Origin: an uncultured Bacilli bacterium
Lineage (GTDB): Bacteria; Bacillota_I; Bacilli_A; RF39; UBA660
DNA: 64,000 bases
Direction of reading: 5' to 3'
Assembly: GCA_934085565.1 (NCBI GenBank)
Contig: CAKOHG010000003.1
Span: forward strand, 1 to 64,000
Part shown: positions 34,401-41,915 of the stretch, in pieces
How positions within the stretch are numbered: position 1 is the stretch's first letter
Layout: every line of letters begins with the position of its first letter
Notes under the pieces: generated by a model
What the model was told of the DNA's origin: nothing
The model's database searches: none
Seen by the model: only the letters and a program-made list of their open reading frames with translations
Translations under genes and position numbers: made by a program

Positions 34401-34589
34401 ACAAAAACAGTTGAAGTTATTAAACTGATTTGTAAAGGCACCATTGAAGAAAAAATATTATCTTTACAAGAAAAGAAAAAACTTCTATCAGATAAAATGA
34501 TAGAAGAAGATATGGATGATAATACTTACTTAAAAAGTTTATCAGAAAAAGATATTCGTGATTTACTTGCTTACGAAAACAAAGATTAA
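31449..34589 (+). CDS. SWIM zinc-finger SNF2-family helicase
   Basis: This 1046-residue protein begins with a SWIM zinc finger (CTC near residue 71, then SCKHVAAC, a CxC..CxH pattern). A long bacterial SNF2-associated middle region follows. The helicase core starts at about 575: DEMGLGKSLQT (Walker A, about 603), a DEAQN box, LTGTPIEN, and the second RecA-like lobe with DRTHRIGQ. Such proteins use ATP to translocate on double-stranded DNA and remodel DNA-protein complexes. Their role in bacteria is not settled. The ribosome site is AAAGAGGTGA. Its last four bases overlap the convergent tspO gene. Confidence 0.93.
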   Translation: MDELQNKILEWVSRVDYNKGLNYNEDYIEHVSTTGQTEKKYQFLVESESSYRKYIVQIDTNQYKNIKKTYCTCPQFLNNGSCKHVAACLICYSDILLAKKNEKTVQQKTTQLFQLMEKEYEETVTKKSEVFLFPELCISDNYYENTVELKAKIGQEKTYALLGKFNNFYTSLKSEMSYRFGANFSYEPSKHYFSDQSLHFLEYIKNLKSRTYYNGNSTYLDSSEVKALFNIYKEGIYINGQNKVTPIVNGFPFATHLSKNSHEYHLEVSLDQAFFLTKDGEYILNDNKIYHLDKKQIVLLNEIVSNDLEELVFDEREFPSFQKSVLRAIKDKLELDESVSDIIMEIKPEVKFYFDLNENDINCIPKFVYNNEEVSYFAEACNVIRDIDYENEVVSILQDYGFHKLNNIYLLDDFDLMCEFVDTGLDEISAKYPVYTSEKLQNTNLIKNNSVTTHFSIGKDQILHFDFDLGNVNNDELDSILASIKNKKKYYRLQNGDILSLEQESLQELNDLTEDLDLTKEDMENGTIPKYRALYLDSLKEKKYGIIETDSLFKNFINQFKEFKNSDLKFTKEELKTLRDYQVSGVKWLYMICKCGFGGILADEMGLGKSLQTIMFIKKMYEENKDSKFLIVCPTALVYNWENEFQKFAPSLSYQVFAGNRQERQELLKKYNGNIYITSYGLLREDLDIYETKDYRVFVIDEAQNIKNPKTGLTKAVKSITAETKIALTGTPIENTITELWSIFDFIMPGFLSSLVKFQQKYHIKDFDEDTNKLLTNLKAQVKPFILRRKKKDVIKDLPDKIENNIFIDLNEMQKKYYAAEVKRVNDEMDKLVNAGGFTKNKMMILALLTRLRQICIHPSIYDDNYKGESAKMEALLDTVKELVSNGHKILLFTSFKTALYLVKEALNNEGISTYVIDGAVPSKQRQILVDAFNKDKTSVFLIMLKSGGTGLNLTSADVVIHLDLWWNPQAENQATDRTHRIGQTKTVEVIKLICKGTIEEKILSLQEKKKLLSDKMIEEDMDDNTYLKSLSEKDIRDLLAYENKD

Positions 34590-35038
34590 TTTAAAATATA
34601 AATTCCCGCATTTAAATAGGTTGCAAATACTAACCAAAGTAAATAGAAAATAAGTAAAGTTCCTGAAAGGGGACTTTCTTTTTTATAGTTTAAGAATAAT
34701 AAATAAGTAAAACCAGTTAAAAGACAAATAACAAATAAAGCACCTAGATAAAGTTTAAAATTAAAGAAAATGATTGGCCAAATAAAATTTAAAACGAGAC
34801 CAACATAATATAAAATCGAGGTTTCTTTATTCTCACTAACTTGTCTATTTTTATAATAAGCGTAGCCGATTAATAGGTAAAGGATTGTCCACGCGATAGG
34901 AAAAACTATTTTAGGTGGAGCCAAAAAAGGCTTTACCATATCTTGATAATTTAAGCTATCTTTAATAATAAAACTCACAATACCCCCACCTATTAAAGGA
35001 GTAAAGATTTGTAGTAAATTTTTAAGTTTATTTTTCAT
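34586..35038 (-). CDS. tspO: TspO/MBR family membrane protein
   Basis: This 150-residue protein has five transmembrane segments and TspO hallmarks: LAPPKIVFPIAWTILYLLIGYA, NFIWPIIFF and LLWLVFATYLNAGIY. TspO binds porphyrins and related tetrapyrroles and is linked to stress responses. I chose the ATG at 35038 after AAAGGTGA; an in-frame start lies upstream but has no such site. It is monocistronic and convergent with the SNF2 gene. Confidence 0.88.
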   Translation of the reverse strand: MKNKLKNLLQIFTPLIGGGIVSFIIKDSLNYQDMVKPFLAPPKIVFPIAWTILYLLIGYAYYKNRQVSENKETSILYYVGLVLNFIWPIIFFNFKLYLGALFVICLLTGFTYLLFLNYKKESPLSGTLLIFYLLWLVFATYLNAGIYILN

Positions 35039-35106
35039 TGAATCACCTTTTGTAATAATATATCCCAAAATAAGAAAAATATGATAAGATAAAAGAGGTG
35101 TTTGAG

Positions 35107-35355
35107 ATGAAAGAAGAAGATTTTACCCAAATGGTAGAACAAAATAAATTAGTTCATATTAAAGATAATTTATATTTAACGAATTATCAAAGAGAAGTTT
35201 TAGAAGAATATCATATTCCTTATCAAAATGTTAAGAGTAACAAAGATTTGCTTTTTTACTTATCAGAAATAGGTTCTGATGAAGAATACGACGAACTTGA
35301 AAATGTTGCTCGTGAATTAGCAGATTATAGTTATTATCATGAAACTCATAAGTAG
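35107..35355 (+). CDS. small acidic protein of unknown function
   Basis: This protein of about 82 residues is rich in Glu, Asp and Tyr, with a YLTNYQREVLEEYHIPYQN segment followed by an acidic helix. AGAGGTG gives the ATG at 35107; a GTG at 35098 lies inside that ribosome site. It directly precedes the alanine-racemase-like gene, with which it is probably co-transcribed. I recognise no family. Its 18-base translation start region (GAGGTGTTTGAGATGAAA) recurs exactly at 63941. Confidence 0.6.
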   Translation: MKEEDFTQMVEQNKLVHIKDNLYLTNYQREVLEEYHIPYQNVKSNKDLLFYLSEIGSDEEYDELENVARELADYSYYHETHK

Positions 35356-35368
35356 TAGGAGGAAGCCC

Positions 35369-36514
35369 ATGAAAACATATGTGGAAATAGATACCCAAAA
35401 TATATTACATAATGTTTTGGAAATTAAAAAAAGTTATGCCGAATATAAATACATGATAGCTGTTTTAAAGTCAGGTGCCTATGGTCATGGCGAAAAAATT
35501 GTTGAAGAAGTAAAAAAAGGTGGCGCCGATTATATTGCGGTTTCCTATCTAAAAGAAGCCTTAGAAATTAGAAAGTATGATAAAAATATTCCTGTTTTGT
35601 GTTTACAACCAATTAGTAGGGAAGATTTACCCGTCGCCATCCAAAATAAAATCACCTTATCTATACCTAGTCATGAATATCTTGTTAACTTGATTTCTTT
35701 ACATATGAAAGAACCTATTAAATTACATTTACAAATAGATTCTGGTATGGGGCGTCTTGGTTTTCAAAATGAACAAGATGTTTTCACAGCCGTTAATTTA
35801 ATTAAAAGTACGGAGTATTTAGAATTAGAAGGTATTTATACTCATTTGGCAACGACTGGTATTTTTGATAGACATTATGATGAGCAAATTAAAAGATTTC
35901 AAAAGATAACAAGTTTAATTGATTTAAAAGAAATTCCTATGGTTCATATTTCTTCCAGTGTGAATTTAATGATTCATGAACGACCTTCTTTTGTGAATGC
36001 TTTTCGAGTAGGTATTTTATTATATGGTTATAATGTATGCCCAACGGAAAGTAAGGTAGGGCTTAAAAATAAACTTCGTTTAGCGCGTAATAATTTTTTA
36101 AGAAAAATATGGCATATTAGTAAAACAACTTTAAATGTTACTTTAGATGTGAAACCGGCTATGAAATTTATAACAGGCATTATTCAAATAAAAAAAGTAG
36201 AAAAAAATACATATTTAGGTTACGGAGCTACTTATAAAGTAAAAAAAGATATGCTGGTAGCTATTTTACCAGTGGGATATGCCAATGGTATTAGACCTAC
36301 GAAAGTATTGATTAAAGATAAATTATATCCTGTCGTCGGGGAAATTAGTATGAATATGATGATGATTCAAGTCGATGAAGATGTAAAACTAAATGATAAA
36401 GTTATTATTCTAGGAGATGGAATTACCCTTGGAGCAGTTTCACGTGATAAACACATGGGAATTGCTCAGACATTAATTGAAATAGGTAATCAAAATGAAA
36501 GAGTATATAAATAA
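35369..36514 (+). CDS. alr: alanine racemase-like PLP enzyme
   Basis: This 381-residue protein has the fold-type III architecture of alanine racemase, which makes D-alanine for peptidoglycan. The PLP lysine is Lys34 in VLKSGAYGHG, where most members have KANAYGHG. Further motifs are DSGMGRLGF, THLATT, HISSSVN, FRVGILLYGY, a candidate catalytic Tyr near 285 in LGYGATYK, and EISMNMMMIQVD where VSMDQ is usual. The divergence leaves open whether it is the housekeeping Alr or a relative acting on another amino acid. TAGGAGGAAG sets the ATG at 35369. An ATP-grasp gene follows after 14 bases. Confidence 0.87.
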   Translation: MKTYVEIDTQNILHNVLEIKKSYAEYKYMIAVLKSGAYGHGEKIVEEVKKGGADYIAVSYLKEALEIRKYDKNIPVLCLQPISREDLPVAIQNKITLSIPSHEYLVNLISLHMKEPIKLHLQIDSGMGRLGFQNEQDVFTAVNLIKSTEYLELEGIYTHLATTGIFDRHYDEQIKRFQKITSLIDLKEIPMVHISSSVNLMIHERPSFVNAFRVGILLYGYNVCPTESKVGLKNKLRLARNNFLRKIWHISKTTLNVTLDVKPAMKFITGIIQIKKVEKNTYLGYGATYKVKKDMLVAILPVGYANGIRPTKVLIKDKLYPVVGEISMNMMMIQVDEDVKLNDKVIILGDGITLGAVSRDKHMGIAQTLIEIGNQNERVYK

Positions 36515-36528
36515 GAAAGAGGAAAAAT

Positions 36529-37551
36529 ATGGCAAACGTTTATAAATGGTTAATGAGAAAAAGAAAAGGAACTAATAAAGAAAGACTTAATAAAATGATA
36601 GATATTATGGCTTTAGATAACCATGTGTCTAAGGCTAGAATTAAGTTAGACATGTATTTTAATATTTTGACAAGAGGAATAGGTTATACGGATTATTTCC
36701 GCGGTAATTATTATAACTTAACTAAAAAAGAAAAAGATACTTTTGTTACAACTAAGTCTTTTTATAAATTAATTTCTTATTTAAATGATGACAAATATGA
36801 AATCGTATTACATGATAAAATTTTATTTAATACGATTTTTAAAAAATATTTAAAACGAGAATTTATTGATTTAAGAGAAACGAGTTTAGAAGAATTTAAA
36901 ACTTTTTTAAACTCTCGCAAAGTTGTTTTTGCAAAAGACCCTGTTGGATATGGGGGACATGGAATTACTAAAATAACCGTATCTAAAGAAAAAGATCTTA
37001 AAAAACTTTATGAAAAACTTTTAAAGCAAAAACAATACCTAATTGAAGAAGAGATTATTCAAAGTAAAGAAGTTAATGAAATTAACCCTAATGTTGTTTG
37101 TTCTTTAAGAATTTGTACTCTTTACAAAGACGGTAAAGTTTATTTGGTTGGCAATGCTTTTCGTATCAACCAAGATGAAAGTGAAATTATCGGTTGTACC
37201 AATGACCTTTACTTTAGTTTAGGAAAAGACGGTAAAATTGATTCTAATGTTATAGATGATTATGGAAAAATTTACGAAGAACATCCTTTAACACATAAAA
37301 AATTTAAAGAAGTAAAAATTCCTGATGTAAAAGAAGCATTTCTAATGTGTCAAGAAGCTGCTTTAAAACTTCCTCAAGTAAGATACATTGGTTGGGATAT
37401 TGCTTTTACGGATAATGGACCCCTTATGGTAGAGGGAAATGAATATCCTGGTTATGGTATTTTACAATTTTATAAACTAAAAAATAGTAAAGAAGGCTAT
37501 TTAAAAGTACTTGGAGATATTTTAGGTGATGAGTTAAAACAAATAAAATAA
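36529..37551 (+). CDS. ATP-grasp ligase-like protein (sugar-transfer-associated type)
   Basis: This 340-residue protein resembles the ATP-grasp family often found near polysaccharide genes (PF14397-like). The N-terminal 100 residues are basic and helical. The core shows FAKDPVGYGGHGITK (nucleotide-binding loop), YLIEEEIIQ, SLRICTL and a C-terminal VEGNEYPGYG metal site. ATP-grasp enzymes join a carboxylate to an amine, thiol or similar group through an acyl phosphate. The neighbour upstream is an alanine-racemase-like enzyme, so a D-amino acid could be a substrate; this is inference only. A strong terminator follows. Confidence 0.75.
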   Translation: MANVYKWLMRKRKGTNKERLNKMIDIMALDNHVSKARIKLDMYFNILTRGIGYTDYFRGNYYNLTKKEKDTFVTTKSFYKLISYLNDDKYEIVLHDKILFNTIFKKYLKREFIDLRETSLEEFKTFLNSRKVVFAKDPVGYGGHGITKITVSKEKDLKKLYEKLLKQKQYLIEEEIIQSKEVNEINPNVVCSLRICTLYKDGKVYLVGNAFRINQDESEIIGCTNDLYFSLGKDGKIDSNVIDDYGKIYEEHPLTHKKFKEVKIPDVKEAFLMCQEAALKLPQVRYIGWDIAFTDNGPLMVEGNEYPGYGILQFYKLKNSKEGYLKVLGDILGDELKQIK

Positions 37552-37558
37552 GAAGCAA

Positions 37559-37588
37559 AAATATTTAGTCTAAACTAAGTATTTTTTT
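37559..37588 (+). terminator. terminator of the alr/ATP-grasp operon
   Basis: AAATATTTAGT pairs with ACTAAGTATTT (one G-T wobble) around CTAA, followed by T. Confidence 0.85.
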
Positions 37589-37615
37589 CATATCATTTTC
37601 TAGGTGATACTTCTT

Positions 37616-40204
37616 ATGGACATAAAAGGTTTAAATAAAAAAGAAGTAGAAGTGCAAAGAAAATTAAATGGTGCCAATGTTTTAACGGAAAAAAAGCAAA
37701 AAAGTTTTATGCGTTTACTTCTAGAATCTTTAGGGGACCCCATTATTAAAATTCTTTTAGTTGCTTTAGCCATAAAAGTAGTTTTTTTATTTCGAGATTT
37801 TGATTGGTTTGAAACTCTAGGAATTTTAATCGCTATTTTTTTAGCGTCTTTTATTTCTACCATTAGTGAATATGGCAGTGAAGAAGCCTTTAAAAAACTC
37901 CAAGAAGAACAAGATAGTATCGAGGTAAAAGCCAAAAGAGACGGTAAGATTACAACGATAAAACTAGAAGAGGTTGTCACTAAAGATATTATCTTTTTAT
38001 CATCAGGTGATAAAGTGCCCGCGGATGGCTTTTTAGTATCCGGCAAAATCAGTGTAGATGAGTCCCGACTTAATGGGGAAACCAAAGAGCATTTAAAAGA
38101 CGCGAATACAGACGATAAAAATATTTTAAGAGGGGCTGTTGTCTATGACGGGGAAGCTTATATGGAGGTTAGTGTGGTCGGGGATAAAACGGTATATGGT
38201 AATTTAGCTAAAGAGCTTCAAGAAGAAGAACCGATGAGTCCTTTGAAGTTAAGACTACAAGGATTAGCTAAAACCATTAGTAAAATTGGTTATATTGGAG
38301 CCTTTTTAGTAACCTGTTCTTATTTATTTTCGGTAATTGTTTTGGATAATCATTTTGATGGAGAAGCTATTTTAAATACCATTACGAATGTTCATTTAAT
38401 GGCAGATTATCTTATTTATTCTTTGACTTTATCTGTAACTATCATTGTCGTGGCTGTTCCAGAGGGTCTTCCTATGATGATTACATTAGTTTTATCAAGT
38501 AATATGAAAAGAATGCTTAAAAATAATGTTTTAGTGAGAAAATTAGTAGGAATTGAAACCACGGGTTCGTTAAATATTTTATTTACCGACAAAACAGGTA
38601 CGCTTACCAAAGGTAAATTAGAGGTTATGCAAATTATTAGCAACGAAGAGGCTTTTGACAAAGAAAGTAAATTAAAAAAGTATCCTCGTTATTATGAGGT
38701 ACTTGCTCAAAATCTTATTTTAAACAATCAAAGTATTTATAGTGATGATGTTATCATTGGTGGTAATGCCACCGACCGAGCTTTATTATCTTTTTTAAAA
38801 CCCCAAACGTTTTCTAGTGAAATTATGAAACACACTTATTTTAATAGTACAAATAAGTATTCCGCTGTTACTATTAAAGATAAAGGAATTAAAAGAACGC
38901 TTTTAAAAGGAGCCAGTGAAGTATTACTCCCTAAGTGTCACCGTTATTTAAAGTTAAATGGAGAAGAAAAGCCTTTTATTACCAAAAATGAAATAGAACA
39001 AAAGATAAAAAATTTAACGAGTAAAGGATGTCGTGTTTTAACGCTGGCTATGGGACATGATGAAGATGAAAGTTATTTAACTTTCTTAGGTTTAGTTGTT
39101 CTAAAAGATGATTTAAGAGAAGAAGCCCTTAAAGGGGTAGAACTCATTCAAAATGCTGGCATTCAAGTAGTGATGATAACGGGAGACGCGAAAGATACGG
39201 CTACTTCAATTGCCAAAGAGGTTGGTATCATTAAAGATAGTAGTGATATCGTGTTAACGAGTACGGAGCTTAATTACTATAGTGATGAACAAATTAAAGA
39301 AATTTTACCACGTTTAAGAGTAGTCGCAAGAGCTCTTCCCCAAGATAAGAGTCGTCTTGTTAAGTTATCCTTAGAGCAAAATTTTGTTGTTGGTATGACA
39401 GGGGATGGGGTAAATGACGCGCCTGCTTTAAAAAAAGCAAACGTTGGCTTTGCCATGGGAAGTGGGACAGAAGTAGCCAAAGAAGCGAGTGATATTGTTA
39501 TTTTAGACGACAATATTTTATCGATAAGTCAAGCTATTTTATATGGACGAACGATTTTTAAAAGTATCCGTAAATTTATTATTTATCAATTAACGTGTAA
39601 TTTCTGTGCTTTATTTCTTTCTATTATTGGACCTTTTATTGGGGTTAATACGCCTATTACTATTATTCAGATGTTGTGGATAAATATGATTATGGATACT
39701 TTTGCTGGTCTTGCTTTTTCTTATGAACCTGCTCTTTTAGAAACAATGAAAGAAAATCCTAAAGATAAAAAAGAACCTATTTTAAACCGTTATATGTATT
39801 CACAAATATTATGGCTTAGTGTTTATTCGGCTTTACTTTGTATCTTCTTTTTAAAGTCACCTTTTATTCATAATTTAATAAGAACCGGTGAAAATGACAA
39901 ATATTTAATGACAGCTTACTTTGCCTTATTTATTTTCATTGGTATTGGTAATGCTTTTAATGCTAGAACCCATAGGTTAAATATTTTGGCTCATATTAAA
40001 GAAAATAAAGTGTTTTTATTAACGATTCTTTTTATTTGTACCGTGCAAATTATTTTAATTTATAAAGGGGGCGTTGTTTTTAGAACTTTTGGTTTAACTC
40101 CTTTTGAATTATTTTTAGTTTTATTATTATCATTCACGGTTATTCCTATGGATTTTATAAGAAAGATAATTTTACATCGTAAAGGAATTAAATTAGGTGT
40201 TTAG
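37616..40204 (+). CDS. calcium-transporting P-type ATPase
   Basis: This 862-residue P2-type ATPase exports cations using ATP. The phosphorylated Asp is about residue 325 in DKTGTLTKG. The actuator loop reads LNGETKEH instead of TGES. The nucleotide site KGASE and hinge MITGDAKDTATS are present, as is TGDGVNDAPAL. Transmembrane helix 4 carries PEGLP and helix 6 carries NMIMD, the site-II calcium ligands of PMCA/SERCA-type pumps. I chose the ATG at 37616, 8 bases after AGGTGA; the GTG at 37604 is within that site. It is transcribed alone. Confidence 0.92.
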   Translation: MDIKGLNKKEVEVQRKLNGANVLTEKKQKSFMRLLLESLGDPIIKILLVALAIKVVFLFRDFDWFETLGILIAIFLASFISTISEYGSEEAFKKLQEEQDSIEVKAKRDGKITTIKLEEVVTKDIIFLSSGDKVPADGFLVSGKISVDESRLNGETKEHLKDANTDDKNILRGAVVYDGEAYMEVSVVGDKTVYGNLAKELQEEEPMSPLKLRLQGLAKTISKIGYIGAFLVTCSYLFSVIVLDNHFDGEAILNTITNVHLMADYLIYSLTLSVTIIVVAVPEGLPMMITLVLSSNMKRMLKNNVLVRKLVGIETTGSLNILFTDKTGTLTKGKLEVMQIISNEEAFDKESKLKKYPRYYEVLAQNLILNNQSIYSDDVIIGGNATDRALLSFLKPQTFSSEIMKHTYFNSTNKYSAVTIKDKGIKRTLLKGASEVLLPKCHRYLKLNGEEKPFITKNEIEQKIKNLTSKGCRVLTLAMGHDEDESYLTFLGLVVLKDDLREEALKGVELIQNAGIQVVMITGDAKDTATSIAKEVGIIKDSSDIVLTSTELNYYSDEQIKEILPRLRVVARALPQDKSRLVKLSLEQNFVVGMTGDGVNDAPALKKANVGFAMGSGTEVAKEASDIVILDDNILSISQAILYGRTIFKSIRKFIIYQLTCNFCALFLSIIGPFIGVNTPITIIQMLWINMIMDTFAGLAFSYEPALLETMKENPKDKKEPILNRYMYSQILWLSVYSALLCIFFLKSPFIHNLIRTGENDKYLMTAYFALFIFIGIGNAFNARTHRLNILAHIKENKVFLLTILFICTVQIILIYKGGVVFRTFGLTPFELFLVLLLSFTVIPMDFIRKIILHRKGIKLGV

Positions 40205-40256
40205 TTTTTTATTCAAATATGATACTATTAACTTAGAATAGAGTAGGTAGTGTGAT

Positions 40257-41147
40257 ATGGAAAATAAATATAAGAAAATAATTTTAATTGTTATTTTACT
40301 TTTTCTTATTATTTCTTTAATGGTCTTTTATTTTTATAAGAGGACTTTGACTAGTAGTCAAAGTAATCGCTGTGCATTAGATGTGTCATCTTTAAATATT
40401 TTATACGGTTCTTATTATGTAATTGAAGATTTTGTAAATAATGTTTCTGATAATTGTACTTTGTCTTTTTTAGAAGAGGATATGCAAAATTATACGGACG
40501 TAGGACAATATAAAATTACTATCGTGGCTGAAGAGCTTAATAAGAGTGATACTCGCATAACGAAACAAACAACATTAAGAATTTTAGAAAATAAAACGAA
40601 AGAAATTGATGTTGGGGAACTTATAAGTTATATCCCTAAAGATATGGTAGATTTATCTCAAAATGTGTATGCAAATCAAAATGTTTTAGAAACTGCCTTA
40701 ATTGGTAAAAGTCTTAGTGCTTTAGGAAATAAAGTCTCTTTAGAGGATTTAAAAAATTATCTTATGATGAATTATAACAAAACGGTTGACGAGCAAATTT
40801 TAAGTGGCAACCTTCATTATGATAATAGCTGCTATGTTTATGATGGTGCTTATTTTGAAGGAAGTGAATGTGCTACGATTCAAAAGTTTCTTTTAGAAAA
40901 AACTGAAATAGTTCAAAAGACAAAGGAACAAATTATTTTAGAAACTTATGCGATTTATAATAGCTTAACAGATAATGGCAATTTTAATCTTTATGATTTT
41001 GATACGAACAATATTTTAAAAGAGAATTTAACAAAAGAAGAAGTAGATAATTATTTTAACGAAAATAATATGTCTTTTCCTAAATATCAACATACCTTTA
41101 CAAAAAAAGATAACCAATACATATGGACAAAAACAGAGAAAATTTAA
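40257..41147 (+). CDS. membrane-anchored extracytoplasmic protein, unknown
   Basis: This 296-residue protein has one N-terminal transmembrane helix (about 8-27) and an exported domain. The first part (about 37-110) looks like an Ig-type beta domain with DVGQYKITIV and two cysteines. A helical part with another Cys pair (SCYVYDG, SECATIQ) follows. The many Asn residues are typical of this genome. The ribosome site, GTAGGTAGTG, is weak. A terminator follows. I recognise no family. Confidence 0.65.
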   Translation: MENKYKKIILIVILLFLIISLMVFYFYKRTLTSSQSNRCALDVSSLNILYGSYYVIEDFVNNVSDNCTLSFLEEDMQNYTDVGQYKITIVAEELNKSDTRITKQTTLRILENKTKEIDVGELISYIPKDMVDLSQNVYANQNVLETALIGKSLSALGNKVSLEDLKNYLMMNYNKTVDEQILSGNLHYDNSCYVYDGAYFEGSECATIQKFLLEKTEIVQKTKEQIILETYAIYNSLTDNGNFNLYDFDTNNILKENLTKEEVDNYFNENNMSFPKYQHTFTKKDNQYIWTKTEKI

Positions 41148-41150
41148 AAT

Positions 41151-41179
41151 AAAAGATAGTTAGAGATAGTTATCTTTTT
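41151..41179 (+). terminator. terminator of the 40257 gene
   Basis: AAAAGATA pairs with TATCTTTT across a 12-base loop. Confidence 0.7.
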
Positions 41180-41256
41180 CTATATCATCATGACTTGTGA
41201 AAGAAAAATAAAAATGATATGATGAAGCTAGAAAAAAGCAAACGAAAGGAAATATT

Positions 41257-41808
41257 ATGAAAAAGAAATGGGTTAAAATTATGTTAATTAGTATTATTGT
41301 TCTTTTAATAGGTGGCAGTATTTTTATTATGTATCTTGCTAATAATCAGTGTACGGAAAACGGGAAAAAGGCTATTTTTGGTACATGGGGGAAAAGATGT
41401 TCACCGGTAGTAGATATCAAAGACGATGGCAAAGATTATTCTAAAAATGTGGATAATATGGAAATTAAATGGCATATTCCATCTTCTTGGAACTATAAAG
41501 AAGTTGAGACTACTAATAATATTTTATTTTCTTTAAAGTTATATAAAGAAAATAATGAAGATTATGCACTTTTAAATGTTTATGAAGACTCTTATGGTGT
41601 ATGCGGGACAGGAAGAACGGAGAATACTTTTACTTTAAATAATAACCAAGAAGCTACTATAGGTTATTATTACAATAATCCGATTTGGTCTGATATTTCA
41701 TTTAAAGATTATGCTCCAAAAGTAGCTATTATTAATTATTCTTTAAAAGAAAATGAAGCTAAAGAAATATTAGAATTTATTAAAACAATAGAAATAACCG
41801 AAAATTAA
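41257..41808 (+). CDS. small membrane-anchored extracytoplasmic protein, unknown
   Basis: This 183-residue protein has one N-terminal transmembrane helix (about 7-28). A Cys-bearing linker (NNQCTENGKK, KRCSPV) follows, then a compact domain of about 110 residues with WHIPSSWNYKEV and a VCGTG segment. The domain resembles small secreted PsbP-like or lipoprotein-type folds in length, but I see no decisive motif. AAAGGA precedes the ATG. It is monocistronic with its own terminator. Confidence 0.65.
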   Translation: MKKKWVKIMLISIIVLLIGGSIFIMYLANNQCTENGKKAIFGTWGKRCSPVVDIKDDGKDYSKNVDNMEIKWHIPSSWNYKEVETTNNILFSLKLYKENNEDYALLNVYEDSYGVCGTGRTENTFTLNNNQEATIGYYYNNPIWSDISFKDYAPKVAIINYSLKENEAKEILEFIKTIEITEN

Positions 41809-41815
41809 TAGGAGT

Positions 41816-41847
41816 AAGTCAAGACTTAAGTGTTTTGACTTTTTTTA
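41816..41847 (+). terminator. terminator of the 41257 gene
   Basis: AAGTCAAGAC pairs with GTTTTGACTT (with a wobble), followed by T. Confidence 0.85.
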
Positions 41848-41915
41848 ATATGTTCTTTTGCTTGTCTTTAAAAGAATAATTTCATATAATTGTTATAGGA
41901 TAAAAAGGTGATAGT

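Noticed and set aside
37600..38085. 161-codon frame on the minus strand
   Set aside because: It lies antisense to the start of the calcium ATPase gene, whose coding evidence is overwhelming.
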